A stretch of DNA of 64,000 bases from an uncultured Bacteroides sp. (GTDB lineage: Bacteria > Bacteroidota > Bacteroidia > Bacteroidales > Bacteroidaceae): contig CALUJC010000008.1 in the NCBI GenBank assembly GCA_944320865.1, forward strand, positions 1 to 64,000. The letters are read 5' to 3'. Numbering within the stretch: the stretch's first letter is position 1; every line of letters begins with the position of its first letter. The notes under the pieces were generated by a model, which saw only the letters and a list, made by a program, of their open reading frames with translations, did no database searches and had not been told where the DNA came from. Positions 45,211-55,567 of this stretch are shown piece after piece. A program made the position numbers and the translations under genes.

Positions 45211-45813
45211 TTAACTTAAACCGACCCACAACCATTTTGCGAAAATAAATAATAACATAACAAAAAAATCCTTCAACAGAGTTTTAAGTCGCACAATAGA
45301 TTTTGCAATCCTAACTTCAACTGTTCTAACCGAAACGCCTAATTCACCCGCAATCTGTTGATATTTCATCCCTTTCTCCTTACTCATTTTAAAGGTTATC
45401 TTTTCATCTTCTGGCAACTTCTCTATTGCTTGTTGAAGGCTTGCATTAAGCTCCGAAAATAGGATATATTCTTCTGTATCATTATTTTCTAATAAATTCT
45501 GCTTGATAATAAACTCAATATGTTCGTTAACTATTTTACCATGTTTTAGTTCATCCAGACAGTTGTTCTTGACTGATTTTATAAGATACGACTTGAGTGA
45601 TTCTATCTTAAGTCTTTCTCTATTATCCCACATATAGAGAAAGATATCTTGAACAATATCTTCGCATACTTCTTGATTCGGTATTATAGTTCCCCCATAC
45701 AGTACAAGGTCTTTGTAATACTTTGAAAATAAATAGGAATATGCGCTGTGCTCTCCTTTTTTAAGAGCAGCAATGAGCCCTGCCTCATTATCATATTGCA
45801 TCATTCTATTCAT
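45211..45813 (-). CDS. ECF-type RNA polymerase sigma factor (Bacteroides family)
   Basis: The protein (200 residues from 45813) has sigma region 2 (SYLFSKYYKDLVLYG, CEDIVQDIFLYMWDNRERLK) and region 4 (EKLPEDEKITFKMSKEKGMK, IAGELGVSVRTVEVRI). It ends with a hydrophobic tail (FFVMLLFIFAKWLWVGLS) that is unusual for a sigma factor and could touch the membrane. The frame is open to 45888, but a promoter at 45849-45879 excludes that start. ATGs at 45822, 45813, 45804 and 45801 compete. With FecR, SusC and SusD it forms a trans-envelope signalling unit. Confidence 0.9.
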   Translation of the reverse strand: MNRMMQYDNEAGLIAALKKGEHSAYSYLFSKYYKDLVLYGGTIIPNQEVCEDIVQDIFLYMWDNRERLKIESLKSYLIKSVKNNCLDELKHGKIVNEHIEFIIKQNLLENNDTEEYILFSELNASLQQAIEKLPEDEKITFKMSKEKGMKYQQIAGELGVSVRTVEVRIAKSIVRLKTLLKDFFVMLLFIFAKWLWVGLS

Positions 45814-45848
45814 ATATAACATTAAACATTCGAAAACTTCGACGGGCA

Positions 45849-45879
45849 CAAATATAGAGACAACTAATTTATTAACCAA
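45849..45879 (-). promoter_or_regulatory. Promoter for the sigma-FecR pair
   Basis: On the minus strand TTG (45877-45879), a 20-base spacer and TATATTTG (45849-45856) fit the housekeeping consensus. The sigma gene therefore seems to be expressed constitutively. Confidence 0.65.
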
Positions 45880-45888
45880 CACATACAT

Positions 45889-46407
45889 TCGATATATTTA
45901 GTATAAAGAACAACTACACAACAATAAAACTCTACAATCTGTCTTACATCAAAAAGGAAACGCAAAAATAAAATTTTCATTTTTCCTTTTCGAGTTGTGG
46001 GTTGAATTCCTTAAATCGTCATATTAATACATTGCAATGTTTTTTGTTTAACTCAAATCAGTTACGAGTATGAAAATGATAAAATTAAATCTGAAAAACA
46101 ATATTGACGGGTAGCTATATTTATTTTGCACTCGGAATTTAGAAGGTTAAGCATCTGACTAAAAAAACACGAATATCATATCTATCGGCTGCTTCCCCAT
46201 CCAATTCTAAGCAGTATACCCATGAGAACATATCAGAACATCTGCGCTGAAAAAGCTTATGCAGCTTCTTGCAATCGTTTTGTTGAACTAAGGAATCAGC
46301 GTTCTCCAATACGAAGTCCCTCATTTTTTACGGATACAAAATTGGACAGTCCTAATAGAAACAGTTCTTGCTCCATTTTTCCATAATTCATCTAAAGAAC
46401 AAATTGT
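45889..46407. other. Regulatory gap between sigma gene and susC
   Basis: About 520 AT-rich bases separate the divergent sigma gene and susC. The region must hold the susC promoter, presumably read by the ECF sigma factor. I see no clear TAnnTTTG box near 46350. A 61-codon minus-strand frame (46139-46324) has no family signature and is unsupported. A leader or antisense RNA could be here, but I cannot show it. Confidence 0.4.
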
Positions 46408-49400
46408 ATGAATAAAAAATATCTAATAGCATATTTGCTCAGTGCATTTTTAATTATCCCCACATGGGGACAAAATGCGAAACTGTCTCTTGCCATGAAG
46501 AATGCCAAAATAGAGACTATCTTACAACAAATAGAAAGCCGAACCGAATATAGATTCTCTTATAACAAGGAACAAGTAGATATAAATAGAAGAATATCCA
46601 TAACTGTTAACAACGAAAGTATAAATGAGATATTAAATAAAATATTTGCTGGTACCAATGTACAATATACAATATCAGGAAATCAAATTATATTGAAATA
46701 TACAGCAAAGCCAGGTAAAAAGAAAGTTAACGTAAAAGGACGCATTTTAGACGAGAACAATGAGCCAATGCCAGGGGTAACTATTCTTATAGAAAATTCA
46801 TCTATTGGAACAGTGTCTGATATTGACGGCTATTTCGCAATAGCCGTACCTCTTGGTTCTTCCTTAAAAGTATCTTCAATAGGTTTTAAAAATCAATATT
46901 TCCATATAAATAAAGCAATGGACTTAAACATTGTAATGAAAGAAGATAGGCAACTCCTTGATGAAGTCGTTGTAATAGGATATGGAACACAGAAAAAGGT
47001 TAACTTGACGGGAGCTGTAACTACAGCTTCAAAAGAGTTATTAGAAAACAGACCTATTGCCAATATAGCGCAAGGTCTGCAAGGACTTGTACCTAACCTC
47101 AACATTACTTTCAATAGCGGACAGCCAAATGAAGAGGCTAAAGTTAATATTCGCGGCAACACATCATTGAATGGAGGCGATGCTTTAATCCTCTTGGACG
47201 GTGTAGAAATATCAGATTTATCATTGATTAATCCGCAAGACGTAGAGAATATTTCAGTCTTGAAGGATGCTTCTGCTGCCGCAGTTTACGGTGCACGCGC
47301 AGCATTTGGTGTCATGCTTATTACCACTAAGAAAGGCGCTCGAAACCAAAAAACCAGAATTTCTTATTCCAATAACTTATCATGGAGTACACCTGCCCGA
47401 TTACCGGAAATGCCCAGATCTGATATATGGGCAAAGATGTGGAACAAAGTATATGATTATGAGAATCCTGGAAGTTTTTATTTTAATGACAAATTTATAG
47501 CGGCGCTCGAAGCCCATATTGCAGATCCTGTGAACAATCCTGCAATACTGGTAGACACAGAAGGGATACAGAACCCCAATTATACCCCAAGCAATCCTGG
47601 CTGGGCGTATGTAGGAAACACAGATTGGTTAGAAGCATTTTATAAAAACGCGGCTTTTATGCAGCAACATAACATCAGCTTATCTGGTGGCACTGAGCGT
47701 AATAACTACTACGCTTCTATCGGATACAAAGACCAATCAGGTATTTTTAGATATGGCAATGACAGTTATAAAAGAATGAATATGTCATTCAACTTTGAAA
47801 CCCAAATAACAGAATGGCTTGATTTAGGATTTTCTACTCGCATGAACTACATCAAAAATGATGAACCTTACATGTATAATAATGGGGTAGATGAAGCCAC
47901 ATGGTTTTATGAGGTATACCGCATGTTCCCAACCCTATCGGTCTTTTTGCCCAATGGAGACTTTGCAGGTTTATATCTCAATAGTGGAAATTTCAATTGG
48001 ATTGGCAAAATGGCGTTAGCAGGACGTAATAAGAAAGACATATGGGATCAATGGTATACGGGACGGTTTACCATCAAACCGTTTAAGGGCTTAACTGTAC
48101 AAGGAGACTATTCTTGGAACCGATATTCTTCAACCCAAAAGGTACATCGAAAAGAAATGACCCAGACTTTTCCTGAAGGTGCGGCAGAATGGACTGTAGA
48201 GACCCCTAATTTTGTCCAAAACTCAAATTCTAACGATATCTATCAAGTATTGAACGTATGGGCTGAATACGAAAAGTCTTTCAACGAGGCTCATAATATC
48301 GTTTTAATGGCAGGATATAACCAAGAGCAAAAGACCTTCGCCTCAACATCATACAAGATGACGAATCTTTATGACAACGAGTTACCCATTTCAGATTTGG
48401 CAATCAACTACTTAGAGAATAGTGAAACGAAGGATATATGGAGAGTTCAAGGAGCTTTTTTTAGACTCAATTATGATTACAAATCAAAATATTTAGTAGA
48501 AATAAACGGTCGCTATGATGGTTCCTCCAAATATGCAAAAGGAGATCGTTGGGCATTTTTCCCTTCTGCTTCTATCGGCTGGAGAATATCGGAAGAAAAC
48601 TTTTTCCAACCATTAAAAAAATATGTGGACAACCTGAAACTTAGAGCTTCCTTCGGAGCATTAGGAAATCAAGTCACCTCAGGATACCATGATTATATGT
48701 CCTATCTTTCCGGACGGGTTTTAACGTCATATATGATGAATGGAGCCATCATCAATGGATTGGATGTGCCAACCCTGCCAAGCCTTGTAACATGGGAGAA
48801 GGTCATTACGAAAGATCTTGGACTTGATTGGACATTGTTTAACAACCGCCTATATGGTACATTTGACTTTTACATACGTGACACCAAAGACATGGTCCGC
48901 TCAGTCACTCTTCCAGCCGTTTTGGGTACCAGTGGAGGCAAAGAGAATATTGCCGACATGCGTACTACCGGATGGGAATTAGAACTTACATGGCGAGACA
49001 AAATCAATAACGTGTTAGGTAGTGCATTAGACTATTCTGTCACATTAGGGCTCTCTGATTATCAAGCAGAAATTACAAAATATGATAACCCAAATGGTTC
49101 GATTGCCTCTGGAATGTACTACAAAGGGCAAAAACTAGGAGAAATATGGGGCTATGTTACCGACGGCTTCATACAAGATGACTTTGAAGCAAACCGCATG
49201 AATTATATACAGAAATTTATAAACGGGACATGGTATCCAGGTGACATACGATATAAAGACCTAAATGGTGACGGCGTCATTGACCAAGGAAGCAATACCC
49301 TTTCAGACCCAGGAGACAGAAAAGTCATAGGTAATTCCACTCCCCGCTACCGGTTTAACCTGCAAGGCAGTATCAATTGGCATGGCTTCGGCATAAGAGC

Positions 49401-49869
49401 TATTTTCGAAGGAGTAGCCAAAAGAGATTTATGGACAGGAAGTGATACTTTTTGGGGCTTTTCACGAGGCATATACAATTCCAATGTGTTCCAATACCAC
49501 ATAGACAATACATGGACTTATGAAACCCCTGACGCATATTATCCAAGACCCAGCGCGAGCGGAAATTCCAAAAACAAACAGATACAAACCAAATACCTAC
49601 AGAATGCAGCCTATATCCGTCTGAAAGATTTAACTATAAGCTATAATCTTCCAAAGAAATGGCTGAAAACAATGGGATTAGAAAATGCGCATATATATGT
49701 CAGTGGATTGAACTTATGGGAAAAAACCGGACTACCACCATTTATGGTGCCTGATATTGTTGACCAAATTACAGGAACTGGAAATATAAATGATGCCAAT
49801 TCCGTCAATAGTGGCAAGGAATATGCATTTATGAGAAGTTTCTCTTTTGGAATGAATGTTACATTTTAA
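46408..49869 (+). CDS. SusC-like TonB-dependent transporter with STN domain
   Basis: The 1153-residue protein has a signal peptide (through IIPTWGQ) and an STN domain (about 24-96, KLSLAMKNAKIETILQQIE) that contacts FecR. A carboxypeptidase-regulatory-like domain follows (about 104-180, VKGRILDENNEPMPGVTILI), then the TonB box region (LLDEVVVIGYGTQKK), a plug domain and the 22-strand barrel. The C-terminus is MRSFSFGMNVTF with the terminal Phe. It imports glycans through the outer membrane with SusD. The STN domain fits regulation by the sigma/FecR pair upstream. Confidence 0.95.
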   Translation: MNKKYLIAYLLSAFLIIPTWGQNAKLSLAMKNAKIETILQQIESRTEYRFSYNKEQVDINRRISITVNNESINEILNKIFAGTNVQYTISGNQIILKYTAKPGKKKVNVKGRILDENNEPMPGVTILIENSSIGTVSDIDGYFAIAVPLGSSLKVSSIGFKNQYFHINKAMDLNIVMKEDRQLLDEVVVIGYGTQKKVNLTGAVTTASKELLENRPIANIAQGLQGLVPNLNITFNSGQPNEEAKVNIRGNTSLNGGDALILLDGVEISDLSLINPQDVENISVLKDASAAAVYGARAAFGVMLITTKKGARNQKTRISYSNNLSWSTPARLPEMPRSDIWAKMWNKVYDYENPGSFYFNDKFIAALEAHIADPVNNPAILVDTEGIQNPNYTPSNPGWAYVGNTDWLEAFYKNAAFMQQHNISLSGGTERNNYYASIGYKDQSGIFRYGNDSYKRMNMSFNFETQITEWLDLGFSTRMNYIKNDEPYMYNNGVDEATWFYEVYRMFPTLSVFLPNGDFAGLYLNSGNFNWIGKMALAGRNKKDIWDQWYTGRFTIKPFKGLTVQGDYSWNRYSSTQKVHRKEMTQTFPEGAAEWTVETPNFVQNSNSNDIYQVLNVWAEYEKSFNEAHNIVLMAGYNQEQKTFASTSYKMTNLYDNELPISDLAINYLENSETKDIWRVQGAFFRLNYDYKSKYLVEINGRYDGSSKYAKGDRWAFFPSASIGWRISEENFFQPLKKYVDNLKLRASFGALGNQVTSGYHDYMSYLSGRVLTSYMMNGAIINGLDVPTLPSLVTWEKVITKDLGLDWTLFNNRLYGTFDFYIRDTKDMVRSVTLPAVLGTSGGKENIADMRTTGWELELTWRDKINNVLGSALDYSVTLGLSDYQAEITKYDNPNGSIASGMYYKGQKLGEIWGYVTDGFIQDDFEANRMNYIQKFINGTWYPGDIRYKDLNGDGVIDQGSNTLSDPGDRKVIGNSTPRYRFNLQGSINWHGFGIRAIFEGVAKRDLWTGSDTFWGFSRGIYNSNVFQYHIDNTWTYETPDAYYPRPSASGNSKNKQIQTKYLQNAAYIRLKDLTISYNLPKKWLKTMGLENAHIYVSGLNLWEKTGLPPFMVPDIVDQITGTGNINDANSVNSGKEYAFMRSFSFGMNVTF

Positions 49870-49882
49870 TACAGTAATCAAT

Positions 49883-51649
49883 ATGAAAAAAAACATCTAT
49901 ATCTATCTTTTATCGTTATGTTTCTCAATTGCTGGATGCAATTACTTAGAAACAGAACCTGGCGATGTAATCTCAAGTGACCGTTTTTGGGAAACAGCCA
50001 ACTCTGCAGCTTTGGAACAATATTGCAATACTTACTATCCAAAACTCATTCTAGGGCATGGAGATCCACTTGCATGGAGTTTAGGAAATATGATAGAGTC
50101 TGAATATCAATCAGATAATCTTCTAGGTGCTTCTGCTAATCTTATAACATTTGGACAGAGCACAGTACAAATTACATCTTCTCATTGGAATTGGTCTGTA
50201 ATAAGAGGCTGTAATGAATTCCTTAACAATTATGATCGTTCTCCAGCATCGGAAACCGACAAAAGGAAATATGCCGGTGAAATTTTGTTCTTTAAAGCAT
50301 TCGATTACTATAACAAAGTACGACTTTTTGGTGATGTACCTTGGTATGACAGTGCACTAAATAAAGATGATCCGGAGCTTTTTAAAGGGCGTGATTCAAG
50401 AGTGCTCGTTATGGAAAATATAGTTAACACTATAGACCGTGCAATAGAATATTTACCTATCAAGACAAATGTATATCGCGTTAGCCGTAATGCAGCCTTA
50501 TTGTTGAAAGCCAGAATATGTTTATATGAAGGTACTTATAGACGTTATCGCGATATGGAAGGCGATGAAGAATATCTCGAATTGGCTTATGAAGCAGCCG
50601 GCAGACTAATGACAATGGGGCATTCTCTATACAACTCTGGAGATCCTAATTCCAGCTATTTTGATCTATTCATACAAGATAACTATAACAATAACCCCGA
50701 AGTAATACTATCCCGCGAATATGATGCTTCTATTAATATGGGGAATAACGTCTCCAATAGTATTCCAGGTGCCGTTATGGGAATGAGCAGAGACTGTTTT
50801 GAAGAATATCTTTGTGCAACAACCGGTAAACCCATTTCGCTCTGCGGATGTCATACTCCTGACATGGGATACATTAATGAAATGAAGAATAGAGACGGAC
50901 GATTGTTGCAGACCCTATGCCTACCAGAAGCAGGCAGTGAATACGCCCGTTATTTGTTCAGCGATGATAACGGAGTATTAAAAGGTGGTGCTCCTAACAT
51001 TATGGGAATATTACAAGGGAATGACGACAGAACATTCTACGCATCAACCTCTACAGGTTACGCAATAGCAAAATACTACAAAGCCTCGGAACACTTGAAA
51101 GGCAACCATAAAGGAAGTATTGATGCGCCTGTTATGCGTTACGCAGAAGCTTTATTAATACGTGCAGAAGCAGGTGCAGAATTAGGGAAAGATCCGGAAC
51201 TGGATAAAACGGTTAATGCACTTCGCAAACGTGCCGGATTTACTCATGATTTAACCATGAATCCTGTCGAAGACCCGGATTTAGTGGCAAAATATCCCAA
51301 TGTCACAGGACCAAATGCCAATTTAATCCGAGAAATAAGAAGAGAAAGGCGCATCGAACTGTTTGCTGAAGGCTACCGATGGGACGATGTATGCCGATAC
51401 AATGTAGGAGAAATCGTTTATAACAGGGAACGAAGAGGAGCCAAACTCGACCCGACACTCTATTCCGAAGATGAAAGACAAACAATAGAGGATGAAATAG
51501 GAATCGACCCAAATGGGTTCATCACGCCATATGCAAAAAGAGTATCTTTCAATATGAATTTTACAAACAAATATTATTTATACAATATCCCATTAAACGA
51601 AATTTCTCTGAATCCCAATTTATTACCTCAGAATCCGGGATGGGAATAA
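49883..51649 (+). CDS. SusD-like surface glycan-binding lipoprotein
   Basis: The 588-residue protein (start at 49883) has a lipoprotein signal (FSIAGCNYLETEP) and the SusD/RagB layout. It carries the tetratricopeptide-like helices AKYAGEILFFKAFDYYNKVR-like and the C-terminal RRERRIELFAEGYRWDDVCR that define the family. It caps the SusC channel and binds the glycan. Its start lies 13 bases after the susC stop. Confidence 0.94.
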   Translation: MKKNIYIYLLSLCFSIAGCNYLETEPGDVISSDRFWETANSAALEQYCNTYYPKLILGHGDPLAWSLGNMIESEYQSDNLLGASANLITFGQSTVQITSSHWNWSVIRGCNEFLNNYDRSPASETDKRKYAGEILFFKAFDYYNKVRLFGDVPWYDSALNKDDPELFKGRDSRVLVMENIVNTIDRAIEYLPIKTNVYRVSRNAALLLKARICLYEGTYRRYRDMEGDEEYLELAYEAAGRLMTMGHSLYNSGDPNSSYFDLFIQDNYNNNPEVILSREYDASINMGNNVSNSIPGAVMGMSRDCFEEYLCATTGKPISLCGCHTPDMGYINEMKNRDGRLLQTLCLPEAGSEYARYLFSDDNGVLKGGAPNIMGILQGNDDRTFYASTSTGYAIAKYYKASEHLKGNHKGSIDAPVMRYAEALLIRAEAGAELGKDPELDKTVNALRKRAGFTHDLTMNPVEDPDLVAKYPNVTGPNANLIREIRRERRIELFAEGYRWDDVCRYNVGEIVYNRERRGAKLDPTLYSEDERQTIEDEIGIDPNGFITPYAKRVSFNMNFTNKYYLYNIPLNEISLNPNLLPQNPGWE

Positions 51650-51683
51650 TAACATGTTGAATTAACTTATAAATAATTGAATT

Positions 51684-52595
51684 ATGAAATTAACATTAAA
51701 CGCAACAAATGTCTACTGCATAATGCTTATGGCCATACTTGCTTTTGGAGGATGTTCCAATGACGACGAAGCTATGCCGCAGCATAAAGGGGCAACGACA
51801 CAGCTCATGCAAAACATTGCCGATCATGTCCCATACATACAAGAGGTATTGAATGAGAAAATACATAAAATAAGTGACGGTGTAAATATTACAGAAGTGT
51901 CATTCACCTATTGTACAAAACAAACGCACATGTTTATAGCAGAAATAAATTTAACCCAAAATGTTACAATTGTGACTTCTACACCTGATAACCAGATGTC
52001 AATGGGCAACTTAAAACAAACTGTAACAGAACAAATAGAAAAAGCCGCAGCAGATGGGGTCAATGTATTATTGGGAATAAATGGCCATTCAGGGGGGATC
52101 TGTTATAAAAATGCCCAAGAACTTAAAAGCACATTCGGGCGCGATTCAGAACAGGTATTTTATCTTTTAGATGACGGGAAAGCGTATATCACTACAGTTC
52201 CAGAATTCAACCTGCATAGAAATCGTGTAGCCAATGCCATCAGCGGTAGTCACTCTTTACTGATTGATGGAGAAGTTGGTCAGTTCATTGTAGATGATGG
52301 CGCAATGAGTTTTTCTCCACGTACCTTTGTAGGAGTAACAAAAGAGCATGATAAAGTATATTTCTTTATTGTCGATGGAGGACAAGATGAATACTCCAAC
52401 GGCATGCGGCTTGAAGACATTATGCTGGTGTGCCAAAGTGCCGGATGCTACCAAGCAATGGATTTAGAAGGAAATGAAGCTTCTACCATAGTGTGCAAAA
52501 CAGAAGGAGATGATTTTTTATTAATGAACAAGCCCTCCAGTGGTACAGAAATTCCTGTCGCCAATGGATTGCAAGTTATAGTGAAAAACAATTAA
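51684..52595 (+). CDS. NAGPA-type phosphodiester glycosidase paralogue with altered active site
   Basis: The 303-residue lipoprotein (lipobox LAFGGCSND) resembles the phosphodiester glycosidase (NAGPA, PF09992) domain: PRTFVGVTKEHDKVYFFIVD, and the helix MRLEDIMLVCQSAGCYQAMD. The family's active-site segment NLDGGGSTT, present in the paralogue at 54600, is D260-L-E-G-N-E-A-S-T here. The earlier NGDFY motif is NGHSG. Gly- and Asp-containing catalytic positions are thus lost. I infer a binding or scaffold role, or altered chemistry. It follows susD by 34 bases. Confidence 0.75.
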   Translation: MKLTLNATNVYCIMLMAILAFGGCSNDDEAMPQHKGATTQLMQNIADHVPYIQEVLNEKIHKISDGVNITEVSFTYCTKQTHMFIAEINLTQNVTIVTSTPDNQMSMGNLKQTVTEQIEKAAADGVNVLLGINGHSGGICYKNAQELKSTFGRDSEQVFYLLDDGKAYITTVPEFNLHRNRVANAISGSHSLLIDGEVGQFIVDDGAMSFSPRTFVGVTKEHDKVYFFIVDGGQDEYSNGMRLEDIMLVCQSAGCYQAMDLEGNEASTIVCKTEGDDFLLMNKPSSGTEIPVANGLQVIVKNN

Positions 52596-52606
52596 AATGA
52601 CAAATT

Positions 52607-54514
52607 ATGGAAAAATATTACAAAACCATCCATACTATCGCTATTGGATTATTCATCCTAATAGGCCTCACTTGTTCAATCTCATGCGATGACACATTGG
52701 AAAGTCGGATTGAACCCAAAATAGATGTACAAGAAGAAGTGACAATAGAACCAGAAGGCTCAAGAGAAGTTATTAAACTAAAATCTTCTTACCCTTGGTT
52801 TGCCGAGGCCTCTGATTCATGGATACAACTGACAAGGTATCGTGGCCAAATGCAACTTCCGGATTCTATTGTCGCAATTGTTGCAGAAAACACCCAAATG
52901 GAAGCTCGTGAAGGATGGATAGAAGTCCGGTTGATGGACCAAATGTCAAAAAGGATTGCTGTCATACAAAACGGCCGTGGAACATTAATAACTTTACCCA
53001 AAGATATTGTATACTTCAACGTAAATGGCGGTGAAGCAGAACTTTCTGTTTTAACAAATCTTGACTGGGATACAGATATCAAATCAGAGAATGGCTTTAC
53101 ATTTGAAAAAATAGACAAAAACAAGCTAAAAGTTACGGTATCCCCCAACAATACGGGAAGTCAACGTGAAATAGCTGTTACGTTAAAAGAAAAGGGTGGA
53201 GATAAATCTGCAATTTTAACTGTAATACAAACAAATGAGGAGAAAATGCTGAACATCACTCTGACACCAGAGAGTAAGGATGTATTATTGCCTAAAGGTA
53301 CAAACGAAATAGAGATTCCTGTTATAACCAACCTTGAATATGACTTAGAAATCAGTGGAAGTTCTTGGATTAGTGTAACGTCTGCCCCACAATTCAGTGG
53401 TGGTGATATTGCCGAAGATATTCCTATCAAAATTTCGGTATCAGCTAATACCTCTGGCGTTGAAAGAAACGGATACATAAAAATTAGAGACAAAGAATCC
53501 GAAATATCAGACATCTATTACATATCACAAATGGCTAAAAGCAGACGAGTATATGTAAAAGCCGGTTCAAATGGCGATGGGACAAGCTGGGAAAATGCAT
53601 TTGGCGATATTGAATCGGGAAACAATGCTTGTGGTGATAATGACGACTTGGAACTTTGGGTTGCAGAAGGTGATTACCAATTAACCGGAACGATTGCATT
53701 TAGAAGCGTCAATATTTATGGCGGATTTACTGGCAATGAAACAAAACTGAAAGAACGCAACCTTAACAAAAAATCGACGATTATAGGTGGAGATTTCTTC
53801 TTGCTAAGGTCAGAAGGCGCGAGTGATATGCAATATGTTTTTGATGGATTTATCCTTACTGGCACAAACACAACCTCACAAGCCGAATGGGGTGGTGTGC
53901 TGAGAATGACAAACCGAGTATTCAGCAATAATATTGTACAGGGGAACAATTTCTATAGAGCAGCTTGCGGGTATTATGACAATTGCAAAATAATAAATTG
54001 CATATTCTACAACAATACTACTACGCAAACATCCGGTGCCATTTATTTCTTGAATGGGACAACAGTTTACAACTCCAACATTGTGAACAATACTGTCTTG
54101 TCACAATGGGACGACGCTTATGTTATCCGTGCCGCTAATAACCTCAAAATTTACAATTCCATCATTTGGGGAAATACCAGCAACTCAAAAAATAATCAAT
54201 ACCATTTAGCTGATGCAAGTGCATGCAGTTTATATAATTGCGCTGTGGTCAATCTGAACTCCGCATCAGCATATACTCCGCAGGCAAATAATTGCATTAT
54301 CAATCTAAGCACCGATAACAATAGCGGACCTCTATTCATTGATCCGACAAACGGGAATTATCAACTTCAGGAGTCTTCTCTTTTAATAGACCGTGGAAAG
54401 AGCTCTATCATCAAATCACTAGAAATCAGTAAAGATATTATAGGTAATTCACGTATTGATGGCAATGCTGTCGATATAGGAGCTTATGAATATCAATTCT
54501 CTAAAGTGGAATAA
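52607..54514 (+). CDS. BACON-domain lipoprotein with C-terminal beta helix
   Basis: The 635-residue lipoprotein (lipobox TCSISCDDT) has three tandem Ig-like BACON-type domains (about 35-125, 130-210, 215-305: SYPWFAEASDSWIQL, SVLTNLDWDTDIKSENG, VITNLEYDLEISGSSWISV). The C-terminal half (about 310-630) has the right-handed beta-helix/choice-of-anchor-Q pattern (RVYVKAGSNGDGTSWENAFG, INCIFYNNTTTQTSGAIYF, VDIGAYEYQF). It should be a surface glycan-binding protein. I cannot exclude a lyase-like activity in the helix. A strong terminator follows at 54539. Confidence 0.83.
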   Translation: MEKYYKTIHTIAIGLFILIGLTCSISCDDTLESRIEPKIDVQEEVTIEPEGSREVIKLKSSYPWFAEASDSWIQLTRYRGQMQLPDSIVAIVAENTQMEAREGWIEVRLMDQMSKRIAVIQNGRGTLITLPKDIVYFNVNGGEAELSVLTNLDWDTDIKSENGFTFEKIDKNKLKVTVSPNNTGSQREIAVTLKEKGGDKSAILTVIQTNEEKMLNITLTPESKDVLLPKGTNEIEIPVITNLEYDLEISGSSWISVTSAPQFSGGDIAEDIPIKISVSANTSGVERNGYIKIRDKESEISDIYYISQMAKSRRVYVKAGSNGDGTSWENAFGDIESGNNACGDNDDLELWVAEGDYQLTGTIAFRSVNIYGGFTGNETKLKERNLNKKSTIIGGDFFLLRSEGASDMQYVFDGFILTGTNTTSQAEWGGVLRMTNRVFSNNIVQGNNFYRAACGYYDNCKIINCIFYNNTTTQTSGAIYFLNGTTVYNSNIVNNTVLSQWDDAYVIRAANNLKIYNSIIWGNTSNSKNNQYHLADASACSLYNCAVVNLNSASAYTPQANNCIINLSTDNNSGPLFIDPTNGNYQLQESSLLIDRGKSSIIKSLEISKDIIGNSRIDGNAVDIGAYEYQFSKVE

Positions 54515-54538
54515 CCCATTTAACTTAACACAACAGAT

Positions 54539-54575
54539 AGGAGGGGTGTTGCGTTATGCACCCCCTCCTCCTTTT
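54539..54575 (+). terminator. Terminator inside the island
   Basis: AGGAGGGGTG pairs with CACCCCCTCCT around TTGCGTTATG, followed by CCTTTT. It separates the susCD transcript from the second NAGPA gene. Confidence 0.8.
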
Positions 54576-54599
54576 AAAAAACAATTAAAAATATAAACT

Positions 54600-55547
54600 A
54601 TGAAACAGAATTTCGAAAGACAAATCATGTACCGGCTGATTCTTTTTATGCTGATTGTAACCTCTTGCTCAGACAACAAAGCGGAAGGATATGAACCACA
54701 GACACCTTTTGGAAAAGACATTGCTACTACCTCAATCGTCTCAGAAATGTTTTGGGACCGCATTTTTGAACTAAGAGATGGAGTGACTGTTACAGAAACT
54801 TACTTTAAAACGGGAGTTGATTTTCAACACATATTTGTAGCAGAAGTTGACTTAACAAAAGTGACTTTTACCCCAGGAACTAAAGATGACTTAAACGTCC
54901 CGGCCACTGGAGCGGAGTCTGATGCCATTCTTCCTTATCATGCATATGCAGCAGAAAAGAATGGGAAAAAAGTATGGCTTGGTGTAAATGGGGATTTTTA
55001 CACTGGCACATATGAAGTTATGGGCATCTTCTTCAAAGATGGAGTTTGCATTAATGACAAACCTGTTGAAGGACACGAAGCAGTAGTTTATCAACTAAAG
55101 AATGGAGAATCATATGTCGGCCTAGCTGAAGAAGCATTAGCTTATGGCGACCAACTATTACATGCCGTTGGTGGATATGGGACTTTAGTAGACGATGGGA
55201 AAATCAACATAGAATACGGGAATATAGGTGATATTGCCACAGACACCCACCCCCGCACAAGCATTGGAATCTCTAAAGATCGTAAAACCCTTTATCTGTT
55301 CGTCGTCGATGGAAGAATGAAGGATTCATATTATTCTAAAGGACTGACATTAGAGCAATTAGCCATACTAATGGAAGCGGTTGGCTGCTACAACGCAATA
55401 AACCTTGACGGCGGTGGCTCTACAACCTTAATAGTACGGAAAGAAAGTGAAGATGGAGGTTTAAAGTTCCCCATATTAAATACACCTACAGACGATAATG
55501 GCCCCCGTGAAGTAACCAATAGCATTTTAATAATAGAAAAGCAATAA
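54600..55547 (+). CDS. NAGPA-type phosphodiester glycosidase, intact motif
   Basis: The 315-residue lipoprotein (lipobox LIVTSCSDN) has the full phosphodiester glycosidase pattern: VNGDFYTG (N130, D132), [15 protein letters not shown], and N268-L-D-G-G-G-S-T-T. Its end ([11 protein letters not shown]) is also typical. The human homologue removes GlcNAc from GlcNAc-1-phospho-mannose; bacterial members act on sugar phosphodiesters. A second Met ([11 protein letters not shown], residue 10) could be the true start. It is the likely catalytic partner of the degenerate copy at 51684. Confidence 0.86.
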   Translation: MKQNFERQIMYRLILFMLIVTSCSDNKAEGYEPQTPFGKDIATTSIVSEMFWDRIFELRDGVTVTETYFKTGVDFQHIFVAEVDLTKVTFTPGTKDDLNVPATGAESDAILPYHAYAAEKNGKKVWLGVNGDFYTGTYEVMGIFFKDGVCINDKPVEGHEAVVYQLKNGESYVGLAEEALAYGDQLLHAVGGYGTLVDDGKINIEYGNIGDIATDTHPRTSIGISKDRKTLYLFVVDGRMKDSYYSKGLTLEQLAILMEAVGCYNAINLDGGGSTTLIVRKESEDGGLKFPILNTPTDDNGPREVTNSILIIEKQ

Positions 55548-55567
55548 ATAACTGCAGTCACAACAAA

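Noticed and set aside
46139-46324. 61-codon minus-strand frame in the sigma-susC gap
   Set aside because: It shows no homologous pattern and lies in an AT-rich regulatory gap. I could not support it, although a short gene cannot be fully excluded.
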